From the NCBI GenBank assembly GCA_037043015.1, contig CM073322.1, positions 20,471,601 through 20,535,600 on the forward strand: 64,000 nt of DNA. The letters are read 5' to 3'. Under the pieces are notes generated by a model. That model did not search any database, was not told the DNA's origin, and saw nothing but the letters and a program-made list of their open reading frames with translations. Of this stretch, positions 45,861 to 58,160 are shown in pieces (position 1 is the first letter of the stretch; each line of letters begins with the position of its first letter). A program made the translations under genes and the position numbers. The stretch is from Bryum argenteum. Its lineage: Eukaryota > Streptophyta > Bryopsida > Bryales > Bryaceae.

Positions 45861-47760
45861 ACCCTTGGATCACTGTCCCACCAATGCGCCATGGTTGCCA
45901 TCTGACATATTGGCGTTGGAGTCCGGTCCGAGAATGAAAAGGGCCTCTCAACTCTTAACGCCTGGAATTGAAGTAATGGCAAAAACACACATAGAGGATT
46001 CTTGGTCCGAGGATGATTCTATCTCTTGAGAATGATCGCCCCACTAATTAGCACCTCTTGCCATCAAGCATGAACAGATCGACTTCTTGTCCGAGATTGA
46101 GAGACCTCCTTGGTCCGACGTTGATTCTATCTCTTAAGAATGACAATCCCACTAATTACAACATGTTGCCATCAAACATGAATAGATGCTTCCCGGCTTG
46201 AGAGGTCCCGTCGGTTCGGGAATGATTCTATCTCCTGCAAATGAATGTCCCACTAATGAGCACGAAGTTGCCATTTAGCACGAACAGAACGACTTCCCGT
46301 CCGAGATTAAGACGTCCCGTCGATCCGAGGATGATTCTATCTTTTCAGAGTGACTGAACCACTAATAAGCACATGTTGCCATCAAGCATGAACATAACAA
46401 CTTCCCGTGCGAGATTGAGGAACCCCTTCCTCCGATGATGATTTATCTTTTAGGAATGAGTGTCCCACTAATTAAGCACCTATTGCCATCAAGCATGAAT
46501 AAGGAGGCTTCCCGTCCAAGATTGAGAGGTCCCTCGGTCTTCTATCTCCTGATAATGACTGTCCCAATGCCATCAAGCACGAAGAGGACGACTTCTTGTC
46601 CGAGATGGAGAGGCCCCCTCGGTCCGAGGATGATTCTATCTCTTGAGAATGGTTGTTCCATTAATTAGCACCTTCTTGCCATCAAGCACGAATAGAACGA
46701 CTTCCCGTCCAAGATTGAGGGGCCTTCTTGCTCTAAGGATGATTCTATTTTTCCAGAATGATTGTCCGACTAATTAGCACCTATTGCCATGAAGCAATTA
46801 GACGGCTTCCCATCTGAGATTGAGAGGTCCCCTCGGTCTGAGGATTATTCTATCTCTTCAGAATGACCTGTCCCACTAATTAGCACATGTTGCCATCAAT
46901 TATGAACAGAAGGACTTCGTGTCCGATATTGAAAGGCCCGCTTTGTCTGAGGATGATTATATCTCCTGAGAATGACCCTCCCACTAATTAGCACCTCTTG
47001 CCATCAAGCATGAACAACGGCTTCCAGAGATTAAAAGGTTCCGTCGGCCAGAAGATGATTCTATCTCCTGAGAATATCCCACTAGTTAGCATTAGTTGCC
47101 ATCAACCATGAACAGAACGTCTTCCCATCCGAGATTGAGAGTCCCCCTTGGTCCGAGGATGAATCTATCTCTTGAGAATGATTGTCCCACTAATTAGCAC
47201 CTGTTGCCATCAAGCATGAACAGATATACTTCCGGTCCGAGATGGAGAGGCCGCCTTAGTCCGAGGATGATTCTATCTCTTCAGACTAATTAGCACATGT
47301 TGATCAAGCATGAACAACGACTTCCCGTCCGAGATTGAGAGGTCTCCTCGGTCCGAGGATGATTCTATCTCCTGAGAATGACTGTTCCACTAATTAGCAC
47401 CTGAACGACTTCCCGTCCGAGATTGAAATGCCTCCTTGGTTCGAAGATGATTTTATCTCTTAAAAATGTCCCACTAATTTGCACATGTTGCCATCAAGCA
47501 TGAATAGACGTTTCCCGTCGGAGATTCAGAGGTCCCTCGGTCTTGAGGATGATTGTTGAGGATGATTCTATACCTTGAGAATGACTCTCCCACTGATTAG
47601 CACATGTTGCCATCAAGCATGAATAGAACGACTTCCCGTCCGAGATTGAGAGGCTCCCTTGGTCCGAGGATGATTCTATTTCTTGAAAATGATCGTCCCA
47701 CTAATTAGCACTTGTTGCCATTAAGCATAAACTCCCGTCCGAGATTGATAAGGGTCTCTC
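45861..47760. repeat. Satellite-like array A, unit ~100 bp
   Basis: Some 18 degenerate units: GACTTCCCGTCCGAGATTGA, GAGGTCCCCTCGGTCCGAGG, ATGATTCTATCTCTTGAGAA, TGACTGTCCCACTAATTAGC, ACCTGTTGCCATCAAGCATG. The first unit (45868-45912) is instead of array-B1 type (TCCCACCAATGCGCC...GTTGCCATCTGACAT). A non-monomer block 'aagggcctctcaactctt...gaatt' at 45938-46013 recurs at the right edge (47748-47818), bracketing the array. No coding. Confidence 0.85.
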
Positions 47761-48020
47761 AACTGTTGTAAAACTCGCCGTGAATTCAAAAAGTACATAA
47801 AGGAATCTCGGTCCTAGAATGTCTCCTTTCGTCCCATTTTGTCTCATTTTAACATATTTCTCCATTCATGATCCAAAGTTAAAAGGACATTTGGTAACAT
47901 ATGTGTTTGGATGATTCATCACACAAGCACAAAATATTCCTCATACTATGGTAATCATGTAATGCCTTACATATATACATTCTCACTACTGTCCTTATTT
48001 AAATGAGGAAGCTATTATAA
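47761..48020. repeat. Shared 3' tail of the satellite loci (copy A)
   Basis: About 250 bp collinear with 57010-57265: 'cattttgtctcattttaa', 'aaaaggacattt', 'atgtgtttggatgattcatc', 'acacaagcacaaa', 'catactatggta'. Absent elsewhere in the window. Confidence 0.8.
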
Positions 48021-48397
48021 ATTATTACATAGAAAGATAGATGTCTCAAAACATATTATATTTGATTTTCACACTCTCATCTCACTGTTCTCCCACCTGG
48101 AAAAGCTTCCTTCCAACCTCCTCAAGACCATAGTCATTTTCCGCTTCAACACAAAGAGTTACACCCCGCTTAAATTAGGATTCGAAGATGGACCTATAAA
48201 GCACACTACCCCTAGTGTCAGGTATTCGATTGGCCTTACCGGACCATGGTCATAGGCTCTGTACGAACCGAAAGCTTGTGAGGGCAGTCAAAAGCAAGGC
48301 ACGGTCATAGGATAGGAGCCACAGGTGACCACTGAGTGGAGTATAAAGAGAGTCATGGCAGTCAAAGGGATGTGCATGCAGCAGCCTGGAGGAAAGT
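48021..48397. promoter_or_regulatory. Spacer with TATA box ahead of foldback 2
   Basis: TATAAAG at 48342-48348 in GC-richer DNA, about 55 bp before the hairpin at 48398. Spacing fits a transcription start near 48375. Nothing else recognised. Confidence 0.3.
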
Positions 48398-48528
48398 GGC
48401 CGGGGGTGTGTGGAAAGTGTAAGTAAACAGCTTGACTTGGTGTGTCATTGCTGCTGCATCCAAAGCAGCAGTGTCATGCATTGATTCATCTTCTTCTTCT
48501 CATCACGACTTTCCACACACCAGCGGCT
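48398..48528 (+). ncRNA. Candidate miRNA-precursor-like foldback 2
   Basis: Arm GGTGTGTGGAAAGT (48405-48418) pairs perfectly with ACTTTCCACACACC (48508-48521). GCCG/CGGC extends the stem outward to about 20 bp with two mismatches. A second small hairpin (CTGCTGC / GCAGCAG) sits in the loop. A TATA box lies just upstream. No known miRNA sequence recognised. Confidence 0.3.
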
Positions 48529-49858
48529 CTTTTCTTTTCTATCATACACACAACCATTTTGTACTGTACATTATTATGTACAAGAAGATATTGCTTGCTA
48601 TGGGTAGCAGAATCTTCTTCGTCCACTGCTAGCATCTTGCGGGGAGGGAGTTTCTATGTAGTTGACCATGGAAAGCCACTTATACCATGGGTTTGTATGG
48701 GGTAGAAAAAGTGTGTGTATGCATTGACACTTCGTTTGACTAGTTGGGTTGGGTCACCTGTTTGTTTGGATTGGACGGGGAAAGAAATCAAGGCACGCGG
48801 CTCGAGCGGAGCCACTTGTTATGTAGTATTGTACACTCTTTCTGAACATCCATGGTTTTGTGTAAGAGGGGGGATCGCTGTAAATCAGTGGTACGTGTGT
48901 TTCTCGGGGACAAGGGAGGGGGAGGGGTAAAGAGCTTCTAATGTTTAGGCTTCATATGCCAAGGAGCAGGTTCCTAGAGTAATCTGGGCCCAAATGCCCC
49001 TTTTTTGATTCAAAGTTGTCAAAAACGGTCGTGGGGGGGGGGTCCAAATTGGAAACCAGGAATACTCAAGAAATCGCATTGGCTGATGGGGGCTTGGAGA
49101 AACGTTGGTAGCACTCGTTTATGGGTGCCCCATGAGAGGGGAGGGGGAGAAATAACAAGGAATGCGGCAAGGGCTTTGGTGGTGGGAAGAAATTGTTACC
49201 ATTGTCTATTGCATGGCAAGGTCTTAGTTTGTAGTTGGAGGGAATTTAAAGCTCGAGTAAAATGTAAGCCATGCATGTGGTGAAGTATGTGTATGGTCAT
49301 CATAGTGTGGGATTTAGGAAGGTGATGGTGAGTGAAATTGCCTTGTCTACATGGTTCAAGCTTGAGTGGAGTTTTATACACATAATTTGGTTCGTGAACA
49401 AGGTTCTTGGAGTATAACAAGTATTTTGTATATATGTCTAAACATCTTTCATATACATATGTTTTTCTTTGTACTTTTAACGTCTTTGGAATATTTGGAT
49501 TTTGGATACTTGTAAGTATGGGGAAAAAAACTAAAAATTTCACTTATAATTTCGAGCAAAAGTAAGTATTTCAGAAGTTGAAGTATGAGAATTTTCTTGG
49601 GTAACTCTAGTAACCTCATCTCAAGGTTAGAATTGACTTAAATGTCTTGTAAGTATAGCTCGTAGATTTTATTAGCTTCATACAAGCTACCATTTTGATT
49701 TGAGAGTCAATAAAATATTCCACTTGTACTAACACATTATGAAAGAAAATAAGTAATGATTTTCTCAAAAATCTAGAAACGTGATTATGATACACTAGGG
49801 AAAAAGGGAGGTAGTTCTACGAGAGGATGAAATTTGTTATTAAATGGGAGAATATTCA
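48529..49858. other. Intergenic DNA
   Basis: 48.6-49.3 kb is G-rich (G-runs near 48870-48930 and 49030-49042) without a credible exon. The remainder is AT-rich. Confidence 0.4.
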
Positions 49859-50000
49859 CACTAGTAGAAATGTGGCTTGAGTATACAACACAAGTACACC
49901 CCAAAGTGATGATTAACACCCAAGGTGGGTATAAATCATCACGTCAGGTGTACTCGTTGCTATAGTGGTTGGTGTACTCATACCACATTTCTACTATTTT
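49859..50000. mobile_element. CACTA-type MITE, ~142 bp
   Basis: Left end CACTAGTAGAAATGTGG, right end CCACATTTCTACTA with the last bases decayed. Interior 'acaccccaaagtg...cacccaaggtgggta' matches 39138-39273. TCA on both sides (49856-49858, 50001-50003) is a likely 3-bp duplication. Confidence 0.75.
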
Positions 50001-50668
50001 TCAGCATTTTTAAAATGTTACACCTACAAGCGTTGACCCTCCTCACATATTGCACACCAAAAACGTTAACAAAATGATACTCACGGCTTTGTGATTTTTA
50101 CTTTATTAACATTAACGGATGATGTCCATCACCATGTATTCACAACATGAATGAATAAGAGCTAACAACCGTACAATGTCAAAAGTACACTCTATAAATT
50201 TTGAATCTCACTCTATTACTTTGAAGCCGTCAAATGCAAACATTTTTTAAATATTATATTATTAAAATCATATCTACGTAATTTTTAATATTTCAAAAAT
50301 ATTAAAACTTGAATAATACTTGAACTTACTTATTTTCCTGTAATTGTTGATTGCTAACGACTCTATAAATGTCAGAAATAAAAGCTTACTCCATAGGATT
50401 AACATTTATAGAGGGTAGACTGTGGGTTGCATCTAATGAATCTCCAAGAAGTTTCTCGGCCTCCAAAATTGAACACGTTTGCTGTAGCACATGATTAAAG
50501 TGCTCTTCCCACTTTCCCCTCCTCACAGTCAAAAAAAAGAATCCTCCCTTTGATTGCAACCAATGAACCTTCAGAATCCAGGGTCCCCTCCATCTCTCGT
50601 GAATGAGCCCTTCTCAAGAGTTAAAATGAAAAATTTGCACAATCGTTCCTTCACAAGCTTGGGGTCTT
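50001..50668. other. AT-rich spacer
   Basis: No gene or element recognised. Confidence 0.4.
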
Positions 50669-50672
50669 TTAA

Positions 50673-50744
50673 CCCTTAAACGCCCAGCCCCTCTGAAAAT
50701 ACACTAAAAAGCAAGCCCGAGGGACATGCTTGGGCGTTTAAGGG
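50673..50744. mobile_element. 72-bp TTAA micro-MITE (copy B)
   Basis: TTAA at 50669-50672 and 50745-50748. Termini CCCTTAAACGCCC / GGGCGTTTAAGGG. Same length as 23621-23692 with about eight differences. Those in the terminal repeats are paired, so both copies keep perfect complementarity. Confidence 0.85.
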
Positions 50745-50748
50745 TTAA

Positions 50749-51879
50749 GGCACTTCATGTCTTCGTTCCCTCTAAGGATAGGGATCAACTATGGTTTGCC
50801 AAGTGTGATAAATTTGATTATCGTTGACTTCGAGAAGGTGGTACAATGCTTTTCTTGTTCATATAAACTTCTAGTGATATGATTGAGTGCAAAAGTGTGC
50901 TTCGAAAGTGAGATGATCTATCCAATTTGATGTGATGAAACTCTTCCCTAGAGTAACATTAAAAAAGGTTGATTGATAATTAAAATGAGAAAGAACGCGT
51001 ATTGGAGAAGCCGGAATTCCAGTAAATCCACAGGGAATAGCGGCATGTGATTCATCCTCAAAATGGCTTCACTTACTACAAATGGCGAAATGCCTCACGC
51101 ACATCAGATTCTGTCTAAATTTGCTACTCACGTCTTCTCTCACTTCCAATGGGAGATTGATAATTCGGCATTGACTTTTATTAGTGAGTCACCCCAGTGC
51201 ATCTTCGGCATCTTTCCCACAATTTGCTCATAAGAATGATGAAAAAGGAATACTATTACGTTTGGGCTATGGGGCTATGGGGAAGGTGTGTTGCTTCAGA
51301 AGTTGAGAGCCTCTCCTCAAGTGGGGACTTCATTTCAGAGCAATGATTTGCTCGGTGGTGGTCTTAGGGCATGGCCACTCTTGCACGGGATTCGACCCTA
51401 GAAATGACAATTCAATGTTTTTTTTAGGGCTGGTTTACACAACGGTAGAGATGCCCATTGGTCGTGAAAAAAAAGGTGATTGATTTAAGGAGAGGTTCTT
51501 GAGTGGTGGGTGTTTAGACTAAAGAAAGAACAAACCATGACAACACCTCATTGAAAAGATGAAATGGAGAGAAGCGATGTGCTCCTCTGTGCACGGTAGT
51601 AGATCGAGCCTGAAACGTTCTTAGGGGGTGCGAGAGCATTGTTCCCTATGCGGGGGAGAACGGTGGTTTATTAAGAAGAAGTAAGTGAGAAGTAAGTGTA
51701 TTATTTGTGACTTTATTTGCAATAATTTACGATTATTTACAAACAAGTATATTAAGTATATTATGCTACTTTCAAATTTCAAACACATAAATTTTAGAAT
51801 CAAGTACAAATGCTCTTATCTGCATTTTCATTATTTGAGACAAACGACTATCACTTTTTTATATTGCAAATTCCCCCAT
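50749..51879. other. Intergenic DNA
   Basis: No gene recognised; AT-rich at the right end where the next array begins. Confidence 0.4.
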
Positions 51880-53580
51880 TCTCGGTCCAAGGGAGTTTAT
51901 GTAGCTAAAGGATCGTTGTCCCACCGATGAGCAACAATTGCCATTTCGCATGATCAGGTCGCGTCCTCGATTCGAGGATGTTTATATAGCTTAAGGATCA
52001 GGCGCCATTCTCCGTTGGAGTATGTTGATGTCAACATTAACCTGCCAATGCGGAAAAGTTGTCATCCGGTATGATAGGCGACTTAAAAATCACTTGTCCC
52101 ACAATGATGAGCACTTGTCATCTGGCATGATTAGGCGACGTTCTTGGTTGGAGGATTTCCATGTGGGTTCAAGATCACCGTCCCACCAATGCGCAACCGT
52201 TGCCATCTACCAAGATGAGGCGGTGTCCTCAGTTGGAGGATGTTTATGTGGCTAAAGGATCACCGTCCCACTAAAAAACAACAGTTGCGATCTGGTATGA
52301 TCAAGCGGCGTCCTCGATTGGAGGATGTTTATGTAGCTTAAGAATCATTTGTTCCACAATAAGCAACACTTTCCGTCTGTCATCATGAGGGGGAGTCCTC
52401 TGAGGATGTTTATGTGACTTAAAGATGACTATCTCACCAGTGCACAACACTTGTCATCTGACATGATCAACGACTTCCTTAGTTGGAAGATGTTTATGTA
52501 GCTCAAGCATCACTTACACCAAAAAGAAACAGTTGCCATTTTGCAGGGCGACGTCCTCGATGTGAGGATGTTTATGTCGCTCAAGGATCAATGTCCCTAG
52601 AATGCGCAACGCTTGTTGGCAGGATCATGTGGAGTTCTCGATGGCTTGATGTTTATATGACTTAAGGACTATTGTCCCAACTATGCGTAAGAGGTACCAA
52701 CTTGCATGATGAGGCGACGTCCTAGCTTCGAGAATGTTTATGTGGCTTAACAATTACTGTCCAGCTAATGCAGAACAGTTGCCATGATTAGACATCTGAC
52801 ATGATTAAACGGTGTTCTCAGTCCGAGGATATTTACGTGGCTTTAATATCTCTCTCCTACTAATGTGCAACAATTATCATGTCATCTATGACATGATATG
52901 GTGGCGTCCTTAGATAGAGGATGTTTACATGGCTTAAGCATCACCGTCCCACCAAAAAGCAAGAGTTGTCATTTCGCATTTTTAGGCGGTGCCCTCGGTT
53001 CGGGGATAGTTATATCGCTTAAAGATCACTGTCCCCTGAAATGCGTAATAATTGCCGGGCGGTGTTCTCGATTTGAGGATGTTTATATCGCTTAAGGATC
53101 ATTGTCCCACCAATGCGCAACAATTGTCATTCGCCAAAGGGGTCTTCTTGGTAGGAGAATGTTAATGTCTTTTAAGGATCATTGTTCCACTCATGCGCGA
53201 CAGTTGACATGTCATCTAGTATGATTAAGAGGCGTCCCTGATAGAAGAAAGTTTATGTTATTACTATCCTACCAATGCCCAACAATTGCCATTCGACGAC
53301 CTCCGCCCGAGGATACATATGTGGCTTAAGAATTATTATCCCACTTATGAGCAACAGGTATGATCAAGCCACATTCTCGGTTAGAGGATGTTTATAGGGC
53401 TTAAGAATCACTTGTTCCACATTGAGCAACACTTGCCATCTGCATGCGTCGTCCTCGGTTGGAAAATGATTATCTGGCTTAAGAATCATTGTCTCACTAA
53501 TGAGCAACTGTTGCCATCTAGCATGATGAGGCGATGTCTTCAATGATGATTTTGTGGCTAAGGAATCATTGTCCCATCAA
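51880..53580. repeat. Satellite-like array B1, unit ~85 bp
   Basis: About 20 degenerate units: GAGGATGTTTATGTGGCTTA, AGGATCACTGTCCCACCAAT, GCGCAACAGTTGCCATCTGG, CATGATCAGGCGGCGTCCTC. Drifts without a break into array B2 at about 53.58 kb. Confidence 0.85.
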
Positions 53581-56500
53581 TGCGTTAGCGGTGGCATGAT
53601 CAAACAAGACGGATGTAGAGAAAGATATTTGACCCACAAATGCGTTGCCATTGGTATGATCAAGCGGCGTCGGGTTCGATGTTGGGAAGGGTCATTGTCC
53701 TACGAATGCGTTGCCATTGGCATGATTAGGCCGCGTTGGAACCGATGTTCGGAAGGCTCATTGTCCCACGAATGCGTCGCCATAGGCATAGTCTGGCGGA
53801 GTCGGGTCCGATGTTGGGAAGGGTCCTTGTCTCATCGATGCGTCGCCATTGGCATGATGAAGCGGCGTCCCATAGAGGTAAATAAGGGTCATTGTCTTGC
53901 GAATGCATCTATAAATGCGTTGCCATTGGCATGATTAGGCGGCATCCGATCTGATATTGAGAAGAGTCATTGTCCCATAAATGCGTTGCCATTGGCATGA
54001 CCACGCGACGTCTCATTCAATGTTGAGAAGAATCATTGTCCCACGAATGCGTTGCCATTTGCATGATTCATAGTCTCGTTCGATGTTGAAAAGAGTCATT
54101 GTCTCACGAATGTGTTGTCATTCGCATGATTAGGCGGCTTCTCGTCCGATGTTGAGAAGGTTATTGTTCCATGAATGCGTCCACGAATGCGTTGCAATTG
54201 GCATGATTAGGCGGCGTCCGATCCGAGAGAAGGATAATTTTCCGACAAATGCGTTCCATTGGCATAATTATGCGGTGTCCGGTTTAATGTTGAGAATGGT
54301 CATATATTGTCCGACAAATACGTTGCCACTAGAATGATCACAGGGCCTCTTGTGAAATGTTGAGAAGGGTCACTATCCTACGAATGCGGTGCCATTCGTA
54401 TGATTAGGCCGTGGGTCCGATGTTGAGAAGGATCATTGTCAAACAAATGCGTTGTTGTTATACAAACGCATTGCCACTAGCATGATTAGGCAGGGTCTTG
54501 CTTGATGTTGAGAAGGGTCACTGTGACACAAATGCATTGCCACTAGCATGATGAGGCGTTTCATCCAATGTTGAGAAGGGTCATTGTCACACAGATGCGT
54601 TGCCATGATCAGACGCCGTCTCGTCTGATGTTGAGAAGGATCACTATCGCACAAATGCATTGCCACTAATGCATTGTGTTCGTCTCTATGTCACAAATGC
54701 GTTGCTACTAGCATGATCAGGCTACCTCTCGTCCGATGTTGACCATGGGCCAACAAAAGCGTTGTCATTGGCATAATCAGAAGGCGTATGGTCTGATGTT
54801 GACAAAGGTCACTCTCCCAAGAATGCATTGCCACTAACATGATTAGGCCGCGTTTGGTTCGATGCCCAGAAGGGTCACTGCAATGCGTTGCCCTTGATAG
54901 GAACAGGCGGCCTTTGTCCGATGTTGAGAAGAGTTATTGTCGCACAAATATGTTGCGACTTGCATGATCTACTCCCGCTCTGATGTTCAGAAGGGTCATT
55001 GTCCCACGAATGTGTTGCCATTGGCATGATTAGGCGGCATCTTGGTCTAGTGTTGAGAAAGGTCACTGTCCTACAAATGCGTTGATACCCGACGTTGAGA
55101 AGGGTCACTATCCCATGAATGCGTTGACATTGGCATAATTAGAGGGCGTCCGGTCCAATGTTGAGAAGAGTCATTGACCGACGAACGCGTTGCCAGTGGC
55201 ACGATCGGGTGGCGTCGTCCGACATTGAGGAGGGTTGAGAAGAGTCACTGCCTCACGAATGCGTCGCCATTGGCATGATCAGGCGGCGTCTGGTGCGATG
55301 TTGAAAAGGGTCACTGTCCTACAAATACGTTGCCATTGGCATGATCTGGTGGTGTTTATTCTAATGTTAGAAGCGTTGCTATCCGAGGGATGCATTGCCA
55401 CAGCCATGATTGCGCGGCGTCTCGTCCGATGTTGATAAGGGTCACTGCATACAAATGCGTTACTATTGGCATTACGAGGCGACGTCTCATGTTGAGAAGG
55501 GCTACTATCCTACAAATGCGTTGTCATTCGCATGATCGGGACGTTTGCATAATCTGGTGGCGTGGCGTCCATCCAGAAGGGCGTTTGGTCAAATGTTCAG
55601 AAGCGTCACTATCCAACAAATGCGTTGCCACTGGCATGATTGGGCAGCATCTTGACCGATGTTAAAAAGGATTACTGTTCCCAAATGCGTTGCCACTGGC
55701 ATGATGATGCAATGACTGGTCCAATGTTAAGAAGGGTGATTGCTCCACAGAAGCGTTGCCATTGGCATGACTAGAGGGCATCCGATGTTGAAAATGGTCA
55801 CTTTCCCACAAATGCATTGACATTGGCATGATCAAGCGGTGTTGGTCCGATGTTGAGAAGGATTACTGTTCCACAAATGCGTTGACATTGGCATGGTGAG
55901 GAGCCGTTTGGTCCGATGTTGAGAGAGGTCACTGTCCTACAAATGCGTTACTATTGACATGATGAGGCGACATTTGGTGCGCTGTTAAGGAGAGTGACTA
56001 TCCAACAAATGCGTTGCTACTGATCACATCAGCGGCTTTGGTCCAACGTTGAAAAGGGTTACTACCCACGAATGCGTTGCCACCGGCATGATAGACGATG
56101 TCTTGTTCGATGTTTGAAAGGTCATTGTCCGATGAATGCATTGTTCGCTAAGATAGGCCGCGGGTGGCCATGATGTTGACAAGGGTAATTGTGCCACGAA
56201 TGCGTTGCCATTGACATGATTAGGCGACGTCTTGGTCGGATATTGAGAATAGTTACTATTCCACAAATGCCTTGCCATGATCAGGCCTGGTCCAATGTTG
56301 AGAAGGGTGAATTCTCCACAAAAGTGTTGCCATTGTCATGACCAGAGAGGTCAATATCCTAGAAACGCATTGACATTCATATGATGAGGGCAGCGTTGGT
56401 CCGATGTTGTGAAGAGTCACAATGCGACAAATGCGTTGTCACTGGCATAATCACGTTGCGTTTGGTGATGTTGAAAAGACTCACAATCACGAATACGTCA

Positions 56501-57009
56501 CTGGCTTGGTCAAGTGGCGTGGTCCGATGTTGGGAAGGGTTCCAGCGTTGCTAGTGGCATGATCATGTCGCGTTTGGTGAATGTTGAGCAGGGTGATTGC
56601 TACACAAAAGCGTTGCCACTAGTATGACCGGATGGTGTCTAGTCCGATTTTGAGAAGATAAAATGCATTGCCACTAGCATATTAGGCGGCGTTTGGTTGA
56701 TGCTGAAAATGATCACTGTCCTACGATGCGTTGACAATGGCTTGGTCAAGAGGCGTGGTTTGATGTTGAGAAGGGTCACTGTCGTAGAAATGCGTTGCCA
56801 CTCGCGTCTGGTCCAATGTTCAGAAGTGTTACTGTCCAGTGGCATGGGCGGCCTCTGATCCGATGTTGACAAGGGTCACTATTCCACAAATGCGTTGACA
56901 TTGGGATCATTAGGCAGCGTCTCGCCCGACGTTGAGAAGGGTCACTGTCCCACAAATGCGTTGCCAATGGCATGATTAGGCGGCATTTGGTTCGATGTTG
57001 AAAAAAGTC
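53581..57009. repeat. Satellite-like array B2, unit ~75-80 bp
   Basis: Roughly 44 degenerate units: GGTCCGATGTTGAGAAGGGT, CATTGTCCCACGAATGCGTT, GCCATTGGCATGATTAGGCG, GCGTCT. Shares the core GTCCCAC-AAT...TTGCCAT...GCATGA with B1 and A. Short frames are interrupted and have no protein signature. Confidence 0.9.
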
Positions 57010-57265
57010 TCTCTACTCTAGACATTGACGTAGAGGCAAAAAATTACGTAGAGGTTTGTCGGCATGAGAATGTGTGATTTCCTCCATTTTGTCTTATTTT
57101 AATTATTTATTCTATCATGATTCAAATTTAAAAGGACATTCGTCAACATGTGTGTTTGGAAGATTCATCACACAAGTACAAAAAAATCTTCATACTATGG
57201 TAAATATCCAATGGCTTACGTATATGCACTCTTAGTGTTGTTCTATGTTAGATGAGTGAGTTATT
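57010..57265. repeat. Shared 3' tail of the satellite loci (copy B)
   Basis: Collinear with 47761-48020, including the 'gtctctctactc...acgtagagg' block at its left edge and 'gtgtttggaagattcatcac' and 'catactatggta' further right. Confidence 0.8.
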
Positions 57266-58160
57266 TATCATCAACCCCTCAAGTTCCTTAGTGCAAAATT
57301 GCAAAAATATTCAAAATTTATCCCTTTTTACATCAAGCATTAAGAGCATTAATTCATACATTAATTTACTTGAAATGTTCTATCAACTCCTCCAAAGTCT
57401 AACCATGTATGCTTGGTTACATTGACCACTTTGAACACACCTTTATGCTATTATCGTCAAAATTTAAGCCAAGGCGACTCAAGGCGATTCAAGAGCCAAT
57501 TGCTATTGAACTCTCTGAAATGGTGTCATAAAGGGGGCCTTCATCCACTATAAGATTTCAACTTTGTTTTCCGGGATGGAATCCAATTTGAATCTAGTTT
57601 TAGTAATAGAAAACTTTACTCAATCAAATTCTTTTGAAAATAACGCATGGGGTTGAAGGTTTACATCAGTATTATACTTGCTTAGCTTACTTGGGTATTT
57701 CAGATCTTTTTTTCCCCTTTGACTTTACAACAGCTCTAATCTATTCACAATTTTGTTATAAAATTCATCATTTCGTATGCAATTTAGGACATACTCGAGA
57801 CATTGAACATAATTGCATATCCTTTGTAGTAAAACTGGTAACTAATGATTTCATTCTAATGTGTTAGACCAGGAGCACAACGGTTAAAGGCTACAATAGT
57901 GGGATGAAAGTGTGTGCACCCCTTGTGTGTTGTAACTTACCGACGTGCACTGTACGAGAGGCGTGTGAAAGCGCTCAGTAATGAGTGTCGACGGATGAAT
58001 GAATGAGAGGTGGAATAATGGATGGATGAAATATAGCGGCAGCAAGGAAAAGGGGAGCGGAGAGACTTTCGGAAATAACCCCTGGTTTCCGCCGAAACTT
58101 CCACATCTTTTCCCCGGCTGACCAAAACCCTTCTATTTTCCGCCCTCTACGTATACATAC
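57266..58160. other. AT-rich spacer grading into the TIFY promoter
   Basis: No element recognised to 57.9 kb. Composition becomes GC-rich at 57.94 kb, presumably proximal promoter of the TIFY gene. Confidence 0.4.

Noticed and set aside
53554-53934. 126-codon frame in array B2 with a repeating peptide (ECVAIGMI)
   Set aside because: The repeat arises because several units share a length divisible by three. Neighbouring units break the frame and no gene signals are present.
51880-57009. CRISPR-like appearance of regularly spaced similar words
   Set aside because: The whole unit is repeated and degenerate, with no constant repeat separated by unique spacers, and this is plant nuclear DNA.
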